From contig JANWKK010000120.1 of the NCBI GenBank assembly GCA_025451425.1, forward strand, positions 1-11,816: a DNA stretch of 11,816 bases. Reading direction: 5' to 3'. Shown here one piece after another: positions 1 to 6,466 of the stretch. This DNA comes from Gemmatimonadaceae bacterium. Its GTDB lineage: Bacteria; Gemmatimonadota; Gemmatimonadetes; Gemmatimonadales; Gemmatimonadaceae. The position numbers and the translations under genes are program-made. The stretch's first letter is position 1, and each line of letters opens with the position of its first letter. Under the pieces are notes generated by a model. The model saw only the letters and a list, made by a program, of their open reading frames with translations. It searched no databases and was not told the DNA's origin.

Positions 1-93
1 GGTTGACGAGAACTCCAGCGAGCGTTATTTCGCTCGAAGCAGCTGGACTAAAACAACGTAGTCAGGCCTTAATCACGAACGCGGGGAACCTCG

Positions 94-576
94 ATGACAT
101 TGACCTCCACCGCCGCGCCGATCATGTCGTCGCAACAGTTCCTGGAGCACTGGCAGGGACATCGCGCCCTCACGCGCCGCGCAATTGACGCATTCCCGGA
201 CGACAAACTCTTCAGCTATTCCGTGGACGGGATGCGCCCGTTCTCCGCTCTCGCACTGGAGTGTGTCGGCATGGGAGTGCCGACGCTCGACGGCGTGATA
301 ACAGGCAACTGGGCATCCTACGTCGCGGCCAAGGCGGCGAACAAGGCGGAGCTGCTCCGCATTTGGGACGATGCGACCGATGAGATCAACACTCTCTGGC
401 CCACGATTCCCGCGGCGCGTTTTCAGGAGGTGGACACCGCGTTCGGGCAGTGGAAGATGCCGATCTACGAGTTGCTGCTATACATCAGGGACAATGAGAT
501 CCACCATCGCGGCCAGGGCTACGTGTATCTCCGCTCGCTCGGAATCGAGCCGCCTCCATTTTGGGAGCGGGGGTGA
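94..576 (+). CDS. DinB/YfiT-like four-helix-bundle family protein
   Basis: This 160-residue protein has the length and helical pattern of the DinB/YfiT-like superfamily, whose members are often metal-binding and sometimes thiol-dependent enzymes. The C-terminal part is the most typical: an amphipathic helix ends in DNEIHHRGQGYVYLR (residues 133-147), followed by a Pro-rich tail ending in PPPFWERG. His137 and His138 sit where the family has its C-terminal metal-binding histidines. The first family histidine, expected near residue 56 after the GMRPF turn, appears to be Glu56 (ALECVGM). The start at 94 is preceded by GGGGA at 83-87 with 6 bases of spacing. A second in-frame ATG at 124 (residue 11) is also possible. 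No operon partner is visible, since the next genes lie on the other strand. The family is well supported; the reaction and substrate cannot be told. Confidence 0.8.
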   Translation: MTLTSTAAPIMSSQQFLEHWQGHRALTRRAIDAFPDDKLFSYSVDGMRPFSALALECVGMGVPTLDGVITGNWASYVAAKAANKAELLRIWDDATDEINTLWPTIPAARFQEVDTAFGQWKMPIYELLLYIRDNEIHHRGQGYVYLRSLGIEPPPFWERG

Positions 577-677
577 CCGACCGTAGATCATTCACCGTAC
601 CTCTCCCTGAGCAGCCGACGCAGTGCCCTCGCGTCGGCGATTTCAGCCCGCACTTTGGCGACACGTATTTCGATCAG

Positions 678-1064
678 TTACCCAATCAGCAAATCGGCTG
701 GAATCCCAAACTCCTCGCGTAGTGTGCGGATCTGCTCAACCGACAAGCGACGCTTGCCCGCGAAGAACTCCGACACTCGAGCCTTACCTCCCATTAGCGG
801 AGCCAGCTGAGCGCGCGTCATGGCTCGCTGTTCAAGCATGAAGGCTACCACGCTCTGAGGAGTGCTTCCATGTTCGTCGAGCGGGTCATGCTCATCTTCA
901 TACACTTGCACGAGCACCGATAGGAATACGAGGCGATCGAACGCCTCGCTCCCGCGCTTCGGATCAATGTCGAGTAATTGATCGATCTCTGCCACTGCTG
1001 CGCGATACTCACGTGCATTGCGCAATACATGCGGCTTTGCGAAGTCAAGAGTTGCCGTAGTCAT
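678..1064 (-). CDS. higA: HigA-type antitoxin with HTH (XRE) domain
   Basis: The 128-residue protein matches the HigA antitoxin pattern. An N-terminal region (LRNAREYRAAVAEIDQLLD, residues 14-32) and a helical segment with YEDEHDPLD (55-63) precede a C-terminal XRE-type helix-turn-helix (about 79-126). The HTH contains MTRAQLAPLMGGKARVSEF and GKRRLSVEQIRTLREEFG and ends in IPADLLIG. In known HigBA modules this protein neutralises the HigB ribosome-dependent mRNA endonuclease and represses its own operon. The ATG at 1064 is chosen because GGAGG (1071-1075) lies 6 bases upstream; a GTG at 1106 would add 14 Arg/Thr-rich residues and has no such site. Directly upstream on the same strand is the C-terminal half of a HigB toxin (1136-1327), in the usual higB-higA order. 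The antitoxin looks intact while its toxin looks broken, so it may survive as an orphan regulator. Confidence 0.85.
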   Translation of the reverse strand: MTTATLDFAKPHVLRNAREYRAAVAEIDQLLDIDPKRGSEAFDRLVFLSVLVQVYEDEHDPLDEHGSTPQSVVAFMLEQRAMTRAQLAPLMGGKARVSEFFAGKRRLSVEQIRTLREEFGIPADLLIG

Positions 1065-1070
1065 CCGTTG

Positions 1071-1075
1071 CCTCC
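1071..1075 (-). promoter_or_regulatory. Shine-Dalgarno site of higA
   Basis: GGAGG on the minus strand lies 6 bases before the ATG at 1064. It decides the higA start in favour of 1064 over the GTG at 1106. Confidence 0.7.
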
Positions 1076-1135
1076 GTCTCGTTCTTGCAGTGTTCTTGGT
1101 CGCCACTCACCGATAGACAGTCGTGCGAGTCCTTA

Positions 1136-1327
1136 TCACAACTCTCCGCGCTTGAGCAATCGCGTGTACTCAGCATGAGTCACGATATGCCGGATGTAGA
1201 TTCGCCGAAGATCGTACCGAAAATCGACCACGAGCCGATACTTGTTCCTGCAAACGTTGAACACTGCTCTACGCGGTCCGATATGGGAACCGGGCCCGCG
1301 TTTGTCTAGCAGACCGTGGTACGATGG
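1136..1327 (-). pseudogene. higB: HigB toxin remnant (C-terminal half, no start codon)
   Basis: Reading the minus strand from 1327 to the TGA at 1136-1138 gives a 63-codon open frame. Its second half is clearly HigB (PF09907-type): FNVCRNKYRLVV, then a short turn, then IYIRHIVTHAEYTRL, ending in KRGEL. The K-x-RLVV strand and the I-x-x-THAEY block are the family's most conserved parts. Full HigB proteins are about 90-105 residues with a helical N-terminus. Here an in-frame TGA at 1328-1330 cuts the frame about 21 residues before FNVC, and no ATG lies in it. The only candidate starts are a CTG near the beginning and a GTG at 1264, neither with a ribosome-binding site. I found no HigB-like N-terminus in the other two minus-strand frames up to about 1440. 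The natural reading is a toxin gene that lost its 5' half. A non-canonical start giving a short protein is the alternative. Confidence 0.65.
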
Positions 1328-1384
1328 TCACAGCGATTTGGCCGGGCGTTGGTTTCAACTAAGCGGTAAAGCAGAAGGGCGTCT

Positions 1385-1410
1385 GCGGGACGGCACTGAA
1401 GTCCCGCTTT
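1385..1410 (+). other. Hairpin 1 in the leader region before the DUF2911 gene
   Basis: A perfect 7-bp stem, GCGGGAC (1385-1391) with GTCCCGC (1401-1407), encloses a 9-base loop and is followed by TTT (1408-1410). It could be a weak intrinsic terminator or part of a structured 5' leader. No plus-strand gene ends nearby (the previous one ends at 576), which makes a simple terminator role less obvious. Confidence 0.4.
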
Positions 1411-1442
1411 GCTCACTCGACTGTCCGAATTGTGTATGAGAT

Positions 1443-1467
1443 CTCCCGACGGCATTGCGGGAGTTTT
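1443..1467 (+). terminator. Hairpin 2 with T-run, candidate intrinsic terminator or attenuator
   Basis: CTCCCG (1443-1448) pairs with CGGGAG (1458-1463) around a 9-base loop, and TTTT follows at 1464-1467. This looks like a short plus-strand rho-independent terminator. It lies 22 bases upstream of the ATG at 1490, so it would either stop read-through from upstream or act as an attenuator for the lipoprotein gene. The stem is short and the T-run is only four bases, so confidence is moderate at best. Confidence 0.4.
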
Positions 1468-1549
1468 CCCAGCGCCTGAGGATCAAGAGATGACGAATCC
1501 CGCAAACGCGGCCAGCCCGCGAAAGCGCTCTTCCATTCCGCCATCATCG

Positions 1550-2734
1550 ATGAAGCGACTCGCGATTCTCCTGCTCGCTCTCGCCGCTTGCCAGTCCACG
1601 AAGCCGGTCGAGCACTACGGCTTCATCGCTCGCCTCGGGACCGATACGATCTCGGTCGAGAGCATAACGCGCCGCGGCAACGAGATCGTGAGCGACGAGG
1701 TGGACCGCTTCCCGCGCGTCCGGCGCCGTCACACCACGATCGAGATGGCCGCCGACGGAACCATCAAGCATCTCGAGATGGACATCATCACACCGAGTGA
1801 GCCGTGGAAAGAGCGGGAGCGTCACCTCGTTGCGGACGTGAGCGACGACTCGGTCCACATCTCCAAACATGATTCCACCGGCACGAAGCGCATCGCGTTT
1901 GCGACGGGCGGCGCGTTGACGATGCCGCATCTCCCGCAGATGTACGGTCTCACGGATCTGTACTTCGGCGCGGCGCTGAGGCGCGCCAAGGCTCCGGGCG
2001 ACAGCGTGGAGCTGCGGCAGTATTACATCGACCGCGAGTTCGATCACTTCCCGCTGCACCGCGGCGTGGTGCGATTGGTCGCCGCCAACAAGGCCGAGCT
2101 GCACCACGACTGGCTGGCGGGCTACGGTGACGCGACGTTCGACTCGCTTCACCACATGCTCACGTATTCGGGAGCGCGCTCGACGTACAAGGTAGAAGTA
2201 CAGCGCCTCGCTACGCAGCCGGACGTCGAGGCGATCGGTGAGCGGTTCGCGACGCTCGAGACGAAGAGTGGCGGCATGAAGCAGTTGAGCGTACGCGACA
2301 CCGCGCGGGCGACCATCGGCGCTGCAACGCTCTCGGTCGATTACGGCCGGCCGCTCGCGCGCGGACGCGTACTGCTCGGCAACATCATGCCGTTCGACGA
2401 GGTATGGCGCACCGGTGCAAACGCGGCGACACAGTTCACGACGTCGGCGCCGATTACGCTGGCCGGCATGCGCTTGGCCGCCGGCACCTACACGTTGTGG
2501 ACCGTGCCGCGCAAAGGTGGACACGCGGATCTGATCGTGAACAAACAATCCGGACAATGGGGCACGGAGTACGACGAGAAGCTCGATCTCGGCAAGGCGC
2601 CGTTGTTGGTCGACTCGACCAACTCGCCAGTCGAGAAGTTCGCGATCTCCATCGCGCCTGCGGGCACGCGAAAAGGAACTCTCGTGTTGGAGTGGGGATC
2701 CTTCCGGTGGACGGCGCCGATCGTCGTCGACTGA
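1550..2734 (+). CDS. Lipoprotein with C-terminal DUF2911 domain
   Basis: From the ATG at 1550 the 394-residue protein begins MKRLAILLLALAAC, a compact lipoprotein signal with Cys14 as the lipidation site, so it is probably membrane-anchored outside the cytoplasm. Residues 15 to about 245 form a beta-rich region I cannot assign (for example ARLGTDTISVESITRRG). Residues about 247-394 are a clear DUF2911 domain: SVDYGRPLARGRVLLGNIMP, then EVWRTGANAATQF, AGTYTLWTVP and QWGTEYDE. DUF2911 has no established reaction and is common in Bacteroidota and Gemmatimonadota. Start choice is uncertain. An in-frame ATG at 1490 has a GAGGA element 7 bases upstream but would put 20 extra residues before the signal, while the 1550 ATG has no Shine-Dalgarno site but gives a normal signal peptide. 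The ATG-proximal region carries two hairpins at 1385-1467. The gene appears monocistronic; the next gene converges on it from the minus strand. Confidence 0.82.
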   Translation: MKRLAILLLALAACQSTKPVEHYGFIARLGTDTISVESITRRGNEIVSDEVDRFPRVRRRHTTIEMAADGTIKHLEMDIITPSEPWKERERHLVADVSDDSVHISKHDSTGTKRIAFATGGALTMPHLPQMYGLTDLYFGAALRRAKAPGDSVELRQYYIDREFDHFPLHRGVVRLVAANKAELHHDWLAGYGDATFDSLHHMLTYSGARSTYKVEVQRLATQPDVEAIGERFATLETKSGGMKQLSVRDTARATIGAATLSVDYGRPLARGRVLLGNIMPFDEVWRTGANAATQFTTSAPITLAGMRLAAGTYTLWTVPRKGGHADLIVNKQSGQWGTEYDEKLDLGKAPLLVDSTNSPVEKFAISIAPAGTRKGTLVLEWGSFRWTAPIVVD

Positions 2735-2769
2735 GCCTGCACCGTTTGTAGCTGCGGCTAGGGCGGGCG

Positions 2770-3183
2770 CTACGGCATCGGCCGCTCGTGGATCAACATC
2801 CACGAAGTGCCGAACCTGTCGCGCAGCATCGCGAACCGATGCGCGAAGAAGTTTTCCTCCATCGCCATGAAGATCTCGCCGCCCTCGCGGAGTAGCGCAT
2901 ACAGCCGCTCCGCCTCGGCGTCGCTGTCCACGATCAGCGTGAGATACGCACTCCGCATCGTCTGAAATCGATCCGGTGGGACGTCCGCGCCGAGAAGTGT
3001 CGTGCCGGCTACGTCCATTCGCGCGTGCAGAATCTTGTTCTCGGAGCCCGGCGGTGCGTTTCCAGGATCCGGCTGGTCGGCGAACGTCATGAGCATCGTG
3101 ATCTTCCCGCCAAGGTGCTTCGCGTAGAACTCGAAGGCCTCGCGACAGTTGCCGCCGTAATTGAGATAGGTGAAGAGCTTCAT
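2770..3183 (-). CDS. PhnB-type VOC (glyoxalase-fold) family protein
   Basis: This 137-residue protein has the hallmarks of the PhnB branch of the vicinal-oxygen-chelate superfamily. It opens with a strand and YGGNCREAFEFYAKHLGGK (residues 9-27), followed by MTFAD, ILHARMDVAGTTLLGAD (51-67) and YLTLIVDSDAEAERLY (80-95). The end is FFAHRFAMLRDRFGTSWML (112-130), the usual 'fGtpW' finish. E. coli PhnB has the same layout and length. The biochemical role of this branch is not settled, and some relatives carry the '3-demethylubiquinone methyltransferase' label without proof. The ATG at 3183 is chosen because GGAGG (3192-3196) lies 8 bases upstream; the open frame runs further up but that part is unlike the family. 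It is divergent from susC and shares a 275-base intergenic region with it. Nothing nearby indicates a substrate. Confidence 0.85.
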   Translation of the reverse strand: MKLFTYLNYGGNCREAFEFYAKHLGGKITMLMTFADQPDPGNAPPGSENKILHARMDVAGTTLLGADVPPDRFQTMRSAYLTLIVDSDAEAERLYALLREGGEIFMAMEENFFAHRFAMLRDRFGTSWMLIHERPMP

Positions 3184-3190
3184 GTGCGTT

Positions 3191-3202
3191 TCCTCCGGAG
3201 GA
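3191..3202. promoter_or_regulatory. 12-bp perfect palindrome covering the phnB-like gene's Shine-Dalgarno site
   Basis: TCCTCCGGAGGA is self-complementary over 12 bases. Its minus-strand GGAGG (3192-3196) is the Shine-Dalgarno site 8 bases before the ATG at 3183 and decides that start. The other half is an anti-Shine-Dalgarno sequence in the same leader, so it could limit ribosome access or be a protein operator. The ribosome-binding role is well supported; the palindrome's function is a guess. Confidence 0.5.
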
Positions 3203-3250
3203 TTGTTTCCTTGCTGGGGGGATTCTGCATGGGCCTGCCATGCAACTGCC

Positions 3251-3277
3251 GAGGTCGGTCCTGGCCTCGCCGACCTC
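3251..3277. repeat. 8-bp inverted repeat in the phnB/susC divergent region
   Basis: GAGGTCGG (3251-3258) and CCGACCTC (3270-3277) form a perfect 8-bp dyad with an 11-base spacer. In the minus-strand leader of the phnB-like gene it could fold as a hairpin; as DNA it could be an operator for either divergent gene. There is no T-run on either side, so it is not a classical terminator. Confidence 0.4.
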
Positions 3278-3292
3278 AACAATGCAATTGCC

Positions 3293-3333
3293 TTGACATT
3301 TTTCGCACGACTCTCTGACCTCCCGTTGACATT
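3293..3333 (+). promoter_or_regulatory. Two TTGACATT boxes upstream of susC
   Basis: TTGACATT occurs at 3293-3300 and again at 3326-3333, a spacing of 33 bases, which is about three helical turns. Each begins with a perfect sigma70 -35 hexamer (TTGACA). No convincing -10 box follows at 16-18 bases: the hexamers there read TGACCT and GACTGT. They may be -35 elements with poor -10 boxes or a direct-repeat operator for the susC-susD operon. Confidence 0.35.
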
Positions 3334-3447
3334 GGGCGCGAAAGCGATGACTGTCACCTGCTACCAAGATCCTCAGCCGTTGCTCGCAAGTCGTGGCCCG
3401 CTCGTACGAGGATCGCTCGCAGCTCTTTCCCACCCTTCCCACTCAGC

Positions 3448-3454
3448 AAGGAGG
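3448..3454 (+). promoter_or_regulatory. Shine-Dalgarno site of susC-like gene
   Basis: AAGGAGG lies 4 bases before the GTG at 3459. It decides that start over an ATG at 3393, which would place 22 extra residues before the signal peptide. Confidence 0.75.
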
Positions 3455-3458
3455 CGAC

Positions 3459-6413
3459 GTGCGGAAGCTTTGTCTATTCGTGTTGGCCGTTCTGTTCAGC
3501 GCGGCATTCAGTAGTGCTGCGCAGGCGCAGAGAACGCTCAAGGGAACCGTCACGGATCTCGAGACGAATGCCCCCATCGCGTCCGCCAGCATTCACATCA
3601 GGGGTACGTCGTTCGGCACGTATTCCCGGTCGGACGGTCAGTTCACGATCAATGGCGTGCCCGCAGGAATTCTCACGCTCGAAATCCGGCGCATTGGTTA
3701 CGGACCGGTGAACGACACCGTTGGCGCGGATCAGTCGGTGGTGGACATCAAGATGAGGGCCGATGCCCTCCGATTGAGCCAGCGAGTCGTGACTGGTCAG
3801 GCGACCTACGTGGCGCGGCGAAACCTCGCGAACGACATCGCGACGGTGGGCGCCGAGGATCTATCCAGAACCCAGACGCCGACGCTGGAGAATGCGCTTC
3901 AGGGTAAGGTCGCGGGCACGGTGATCACGTCGAACTCCGGTGCGCCGGGAGGCGGACTCCAGGTGCAGATGCGCGGCGTCACCTCGATCTTTGGCAACTC
4001 GCAACCGCTCTACGTCGTGGATGGTGTTCCCGTTTCCAACACGACCATCGAGTCGGGGCTGAATGCGATATCCGGAGCCGGCGCAGGGATGAACGCGGGC
4101 AACCAGGACAACGGCGTGAACCGCATCGCCGACCTGAATCCCGATGACATTCAGTCCATCGAAATTCTGAAGGGTCCGTCCGCTGCGGCCATCTATGGCT
4201 CCAGCGCGGCGAACGGCGTCATCGTCATCACGACGAAGCGCGGCGAGCCCGGAAAGACGAAGTTCTCGTTCACGCAGCGACTTGGAACGTACACTCAGGG
4301 GAACACGCTGGGCTCGCGTCACTTCTCGCTCGCCGACGCGTATGCCTACGCCGGATCCGGCACGACGTCTGAGGTCATGGATTCCGCCTCCGTGCTCGCG
4401 AACTACACGTCGTGCAACGGATTCTGCGACTTCGAGAAGCAGGTCTACGGCGACCGTAGCCTGTCATACCAATCCAGCCTGGACGTGAGCGGCGGCAACG
4501 ATCTGACGCAGTACTTCGTATCCGGTCTCGCCCAGCACGACAACGGCATCATGTACGGCACCGGCTACAGCAAGCAATCGCTGCGCCTCAATGTCACGCA
4601 GAACGCCGGTTCCAAGCTGCAGATTCGGGTGAACACGAATCTGATCCACACGCTCACACAGCGCGGCATCAGCAATAATGACAACAACAACATCACGCCG
4701 TATTTCGTGATGGCGGAGACCCCGAGCTTCTTCGACTTCCGGCCGACCAATGGTGTGTATCCGGTGAACCCGTTCACCTCGAGCAACCCGTTGCAGACGA
4801 TCGCGTATCTGCGCACACCCGAGGACGTGCTTCGCATGATCGGATCAGTGAACGCGACTTACAACGTGTTCAGCAACGACATGCAGAACCTGAAGGCCAC
4901 GCTGGACATGGGACTCGATCACTACGCGTACACCGCGAACATCTTCTCACCGCCGATTCTGCAGTACGAGCCGTTGGATGGTCTGCCCGGCACGGGGACG
5001 AATCTTGCCGCGGGCGAGACGCAGGCACCGATCGCGCTCACGCTGGCGCATCAGTACACGGCGCACAGCTTCACGGCCACGACCTCACTCGGTGCGCGGC
5101 GCGGCTATGACAGCTTCAGCTCGACGAACAACGTCACGCAGAACCTTCTGACTGGCCAGCAGAACGTGGATCGCGGCTCCGCGGTGTCCGTGTTCGAGAA
5201 CCGGACGCTGACGCGGACGCTCGCCCTTTTCGCTCAGGAAGAGGTGCTGATGATGGACGAGCGACTCCTCGTCACCGGCGGCATTCTGGGCCAGCGCAGT
5301 ACCAATAACCAGGATGTGAACAAGCTGTTTTACTATCCGAAGGTCGCGCTCTCGTATCGCATCCCGAAGGCGGGGCCGCTCGAGGAGCTCAAGTTTCGCG
5401 CGGCGTACGGCGAAACCGGCAACGAGCCGATATATGGGCAGAAGTTCACCTCACTCACCGGAGTCACGTACGCCAGCCAGAACGGTGTGCAAATCGGCGG
5501 TACGCTCGCCGATCCCACGCTGCACCCAGAGCGAGAAAAGGAGATCGAGGGTGGATTCGATGTCGGACTACTCGACTCCCGGATCGCCCTCTCCGTCACC
5601 GGCTACCAGAAGAACAACTCTGATCTGATTCTGCAACAGACGCTGGCGCCATCCACCGGTTTCGCCGTGCGCATCTTCAACGGCGGTGAGATTCGGAATC
5701 GCGGCCTGGAAGCGTCGCTGTCCGGCGTTCCGGTCGCGGGCAAGGACTTCAACTGGAATACGCACGTGACGTTTTCAATGAACCGTGGCACGGTCATGAG
5801 CCTCCCCGACGGCGTCCCCGCATTCCGGCCGCCGAACTCCTTTGGCTTCCAATACGGCAGCGGGTACATCGAGGTCGGCCATTCGCCGTCGCAAATCCGC
5901 GGCACCGTGGACAGCGCGGGCGTTGGCGTCGTCCGCGACATTGGCGACTATCAGCCGAAGTTCACGCTCGGCTTTTCCAACCAGATCACGATCGGAAGGT
6001 TCCAGGTCTACGGACTGCTCGATTGGCGGAACGGTGGCGACGTCGTGAACATCTCGCAGAACGTGTACGACGAGTTGGGCACGGCCCCCGACTACGCGCA
6101 ATCACTCGTGCGCGACTCGCTGTTCAACAACATCGGCAAGTCGGTATACATGCAGGATGCATCGTTCCTGAAGCTGCGCGAGGTCAGCGTGTCCTATAAC
6201 CTCCCGGAGTCGCTGGTGCACGGCATGTTCGGCGGTCGCGTGAACGGGGTTCGCGCGGAAGTCAGCGGGCGCAATCTGGCGACGTGGACGAAGTATCCGG
6301 GGCTGGATCCCGAAGTGTCGAACTTTGGCAATCAGAACATCAATCGTGGTCAGGACCTCGCGCCGTATCCACCCACACGAAGCTATTTCTTCAGTCTCAA
6401 CGTGGACTTCTGA
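3459..6413 (+). CDS. SusC/RagA-type TonB-dependent outer-membrane transporter
   Basis: The 984-residue protein starts at a GTG behind AAGGAGG. It has a signal peptide (hydrophobic VLAVLFSAAF, cleavage likely after AQA at 21-23). A carboxypeptidase-regulatory-like Ig domain follows (about 26-100: GTVTDLETNAPIASASIHIRG, then GYGPV). The TonB plug (about 118-262) carries SusC family marks: VQMRGVTSIFGNSQPLYVVDGVPV, then LNPDDIQSIEILKG and AAIYGSSAANGVIVITTKRG. The rest is a beta-barrel (263-984) ending in FFSLNVDF with a terminal Phe, as expected for Bam-inserted barrels. There is no N-terminal STN signalling domain, so it should not talk to an anti-sigma factor. With the SusD protein encoded 53 bases downstream it should form a lidded, TonB-powered importer. 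The substrate cannot be inferred because no degradative enzyme is adjacent. Length and order match the family. Confidence 0.95.
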   Translation: MRKLCLFVLAVLFSAAFSSAAQAQRTLKGTVTDLETNAPIASASIHIRGTSFGTYSRSDGQFTINGVPAGILTLEIRRIGYGPVNDTVGADQSVVDIKMRADALRLSQRVVTGQATYVARRNLANDIATVGAEDLSRTQTPTLENALQGKVAGTVITSNSGAPGGGLQVQMRGVTSIFGNSQPLYVVDGVPVSNTTIESGLNAISGAGAGMNAGNQDNGVNRIADLNPDDIQSIEILKGPSAAAIYGSSAANGVIVITTKRGEPGKTKFSFTQRLGTYTQGNTLGSRHFSLADAYAYAGSGTTSEVMDSASVLANYTSCNGFCDFEKQVYGDRSLSYQSSLDVSGGNDLTQYFVSGLAQHDNGIMYGTGYSKQSLRLNVTQNAGSKLQIRVNTNLIHTLTQRGISNNDNNNITPYFVMAETPSFFDFRPTNGVYPVNPFTSSNPLQTIAYLRTPEDVLRMIGSVNATYNVFSNDMQNLKATLDMGLDHYAYTANIFSPPILQYEPLDGLPGTGTNLAAGETQAPIALTLAHQYTAHSFTATTSLGARRGYDSFSSTNNVTQNLLTGQQNVDRGSAVSVFENRTLTRTLALFAQEEVLMMDERLLVTGGILGQRSTNNQDVNKLFYYPKVALSYRIPKAGPLEELKFRAAYGETGNEPIYGQKFTSLTGVTYASQNGVQIGGTLADPTLHPEREKEIEGGFDVGLLDSRIALSVTGYQKNNSDLILQQTLAPSTGFAVRIFNGGEIRNRGLEASLSGVPVAGKDFNWNTHVTFSMNRGTVMSLPDGVPAFRPPNSFGFQYGSGYIEVGHSPSQIRGTVDSAGVGVVRDIGDYQPKFTLGFSNQITIGRFQVYGLLDWRNGGDVVNISQNVYDELGTAPDYAQSLVRDSLFNNIGKSVYMQDASFLKLREVSVSYNLPESLVHGMFGGRVNGVRAEVSGRNLATWTKYPGLDPEVSNFGNQNINRGQDLAPYPPTRSYFFSLNVDF

Positions 6414-6455
6414 CCATGCCAACACTACTTAGACAAAGCACACTTCCCCTTGTGA

Positions 6456-6460
6456 GGGAG
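6456..6460 (+). promoter_or_regulatory. Shine-Dalgarno site of susD-like gene
   Basis: GGGAG within a purine-rich run (6454-6464) lies 6 bases before the ATG at 6467. It supports that start over the in-frame ATG at 6416, which would place 17 residues before the lipoprotein signal. Confidence 0.65.
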
Positions 6461-6466
6461 AGGGCC

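Noticed and set aside
3..36. Possible promoter (TTGACG at 3-8, TATTTC at 26-31) and a CGAGCG/CGCTCG hairpin (19-36) before the DinB-like gene
   Set aside because: The -10 match is poor and the 6-bp stem has no T-run; the window edge also hides the context.
1064..1106. Longer higA with a GTG start at 1106
   Set aside because: The extra 14 residues are Arg/Thr-rich and lack a Shine-Dalgarno site, while 1064 has GGAGG at 6 bases and gives the usual HigA N-terminus.
3184..3357. Longer phnB-like protein starting at 3357
   Set aside because: The extra 58 residues are unlike the family and would remove the intergenic region; the ATG at 3183 has a good ribosome-binding site.
1544..3442. 632-residue open frame on the minus strand
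   Set aside because: It is Arg-rich with no recognisable domain and runs antisense to the DUF2911 gene and across the phnB-like gene in another frame; GC-rich DNA often leaves such shadow frames open.
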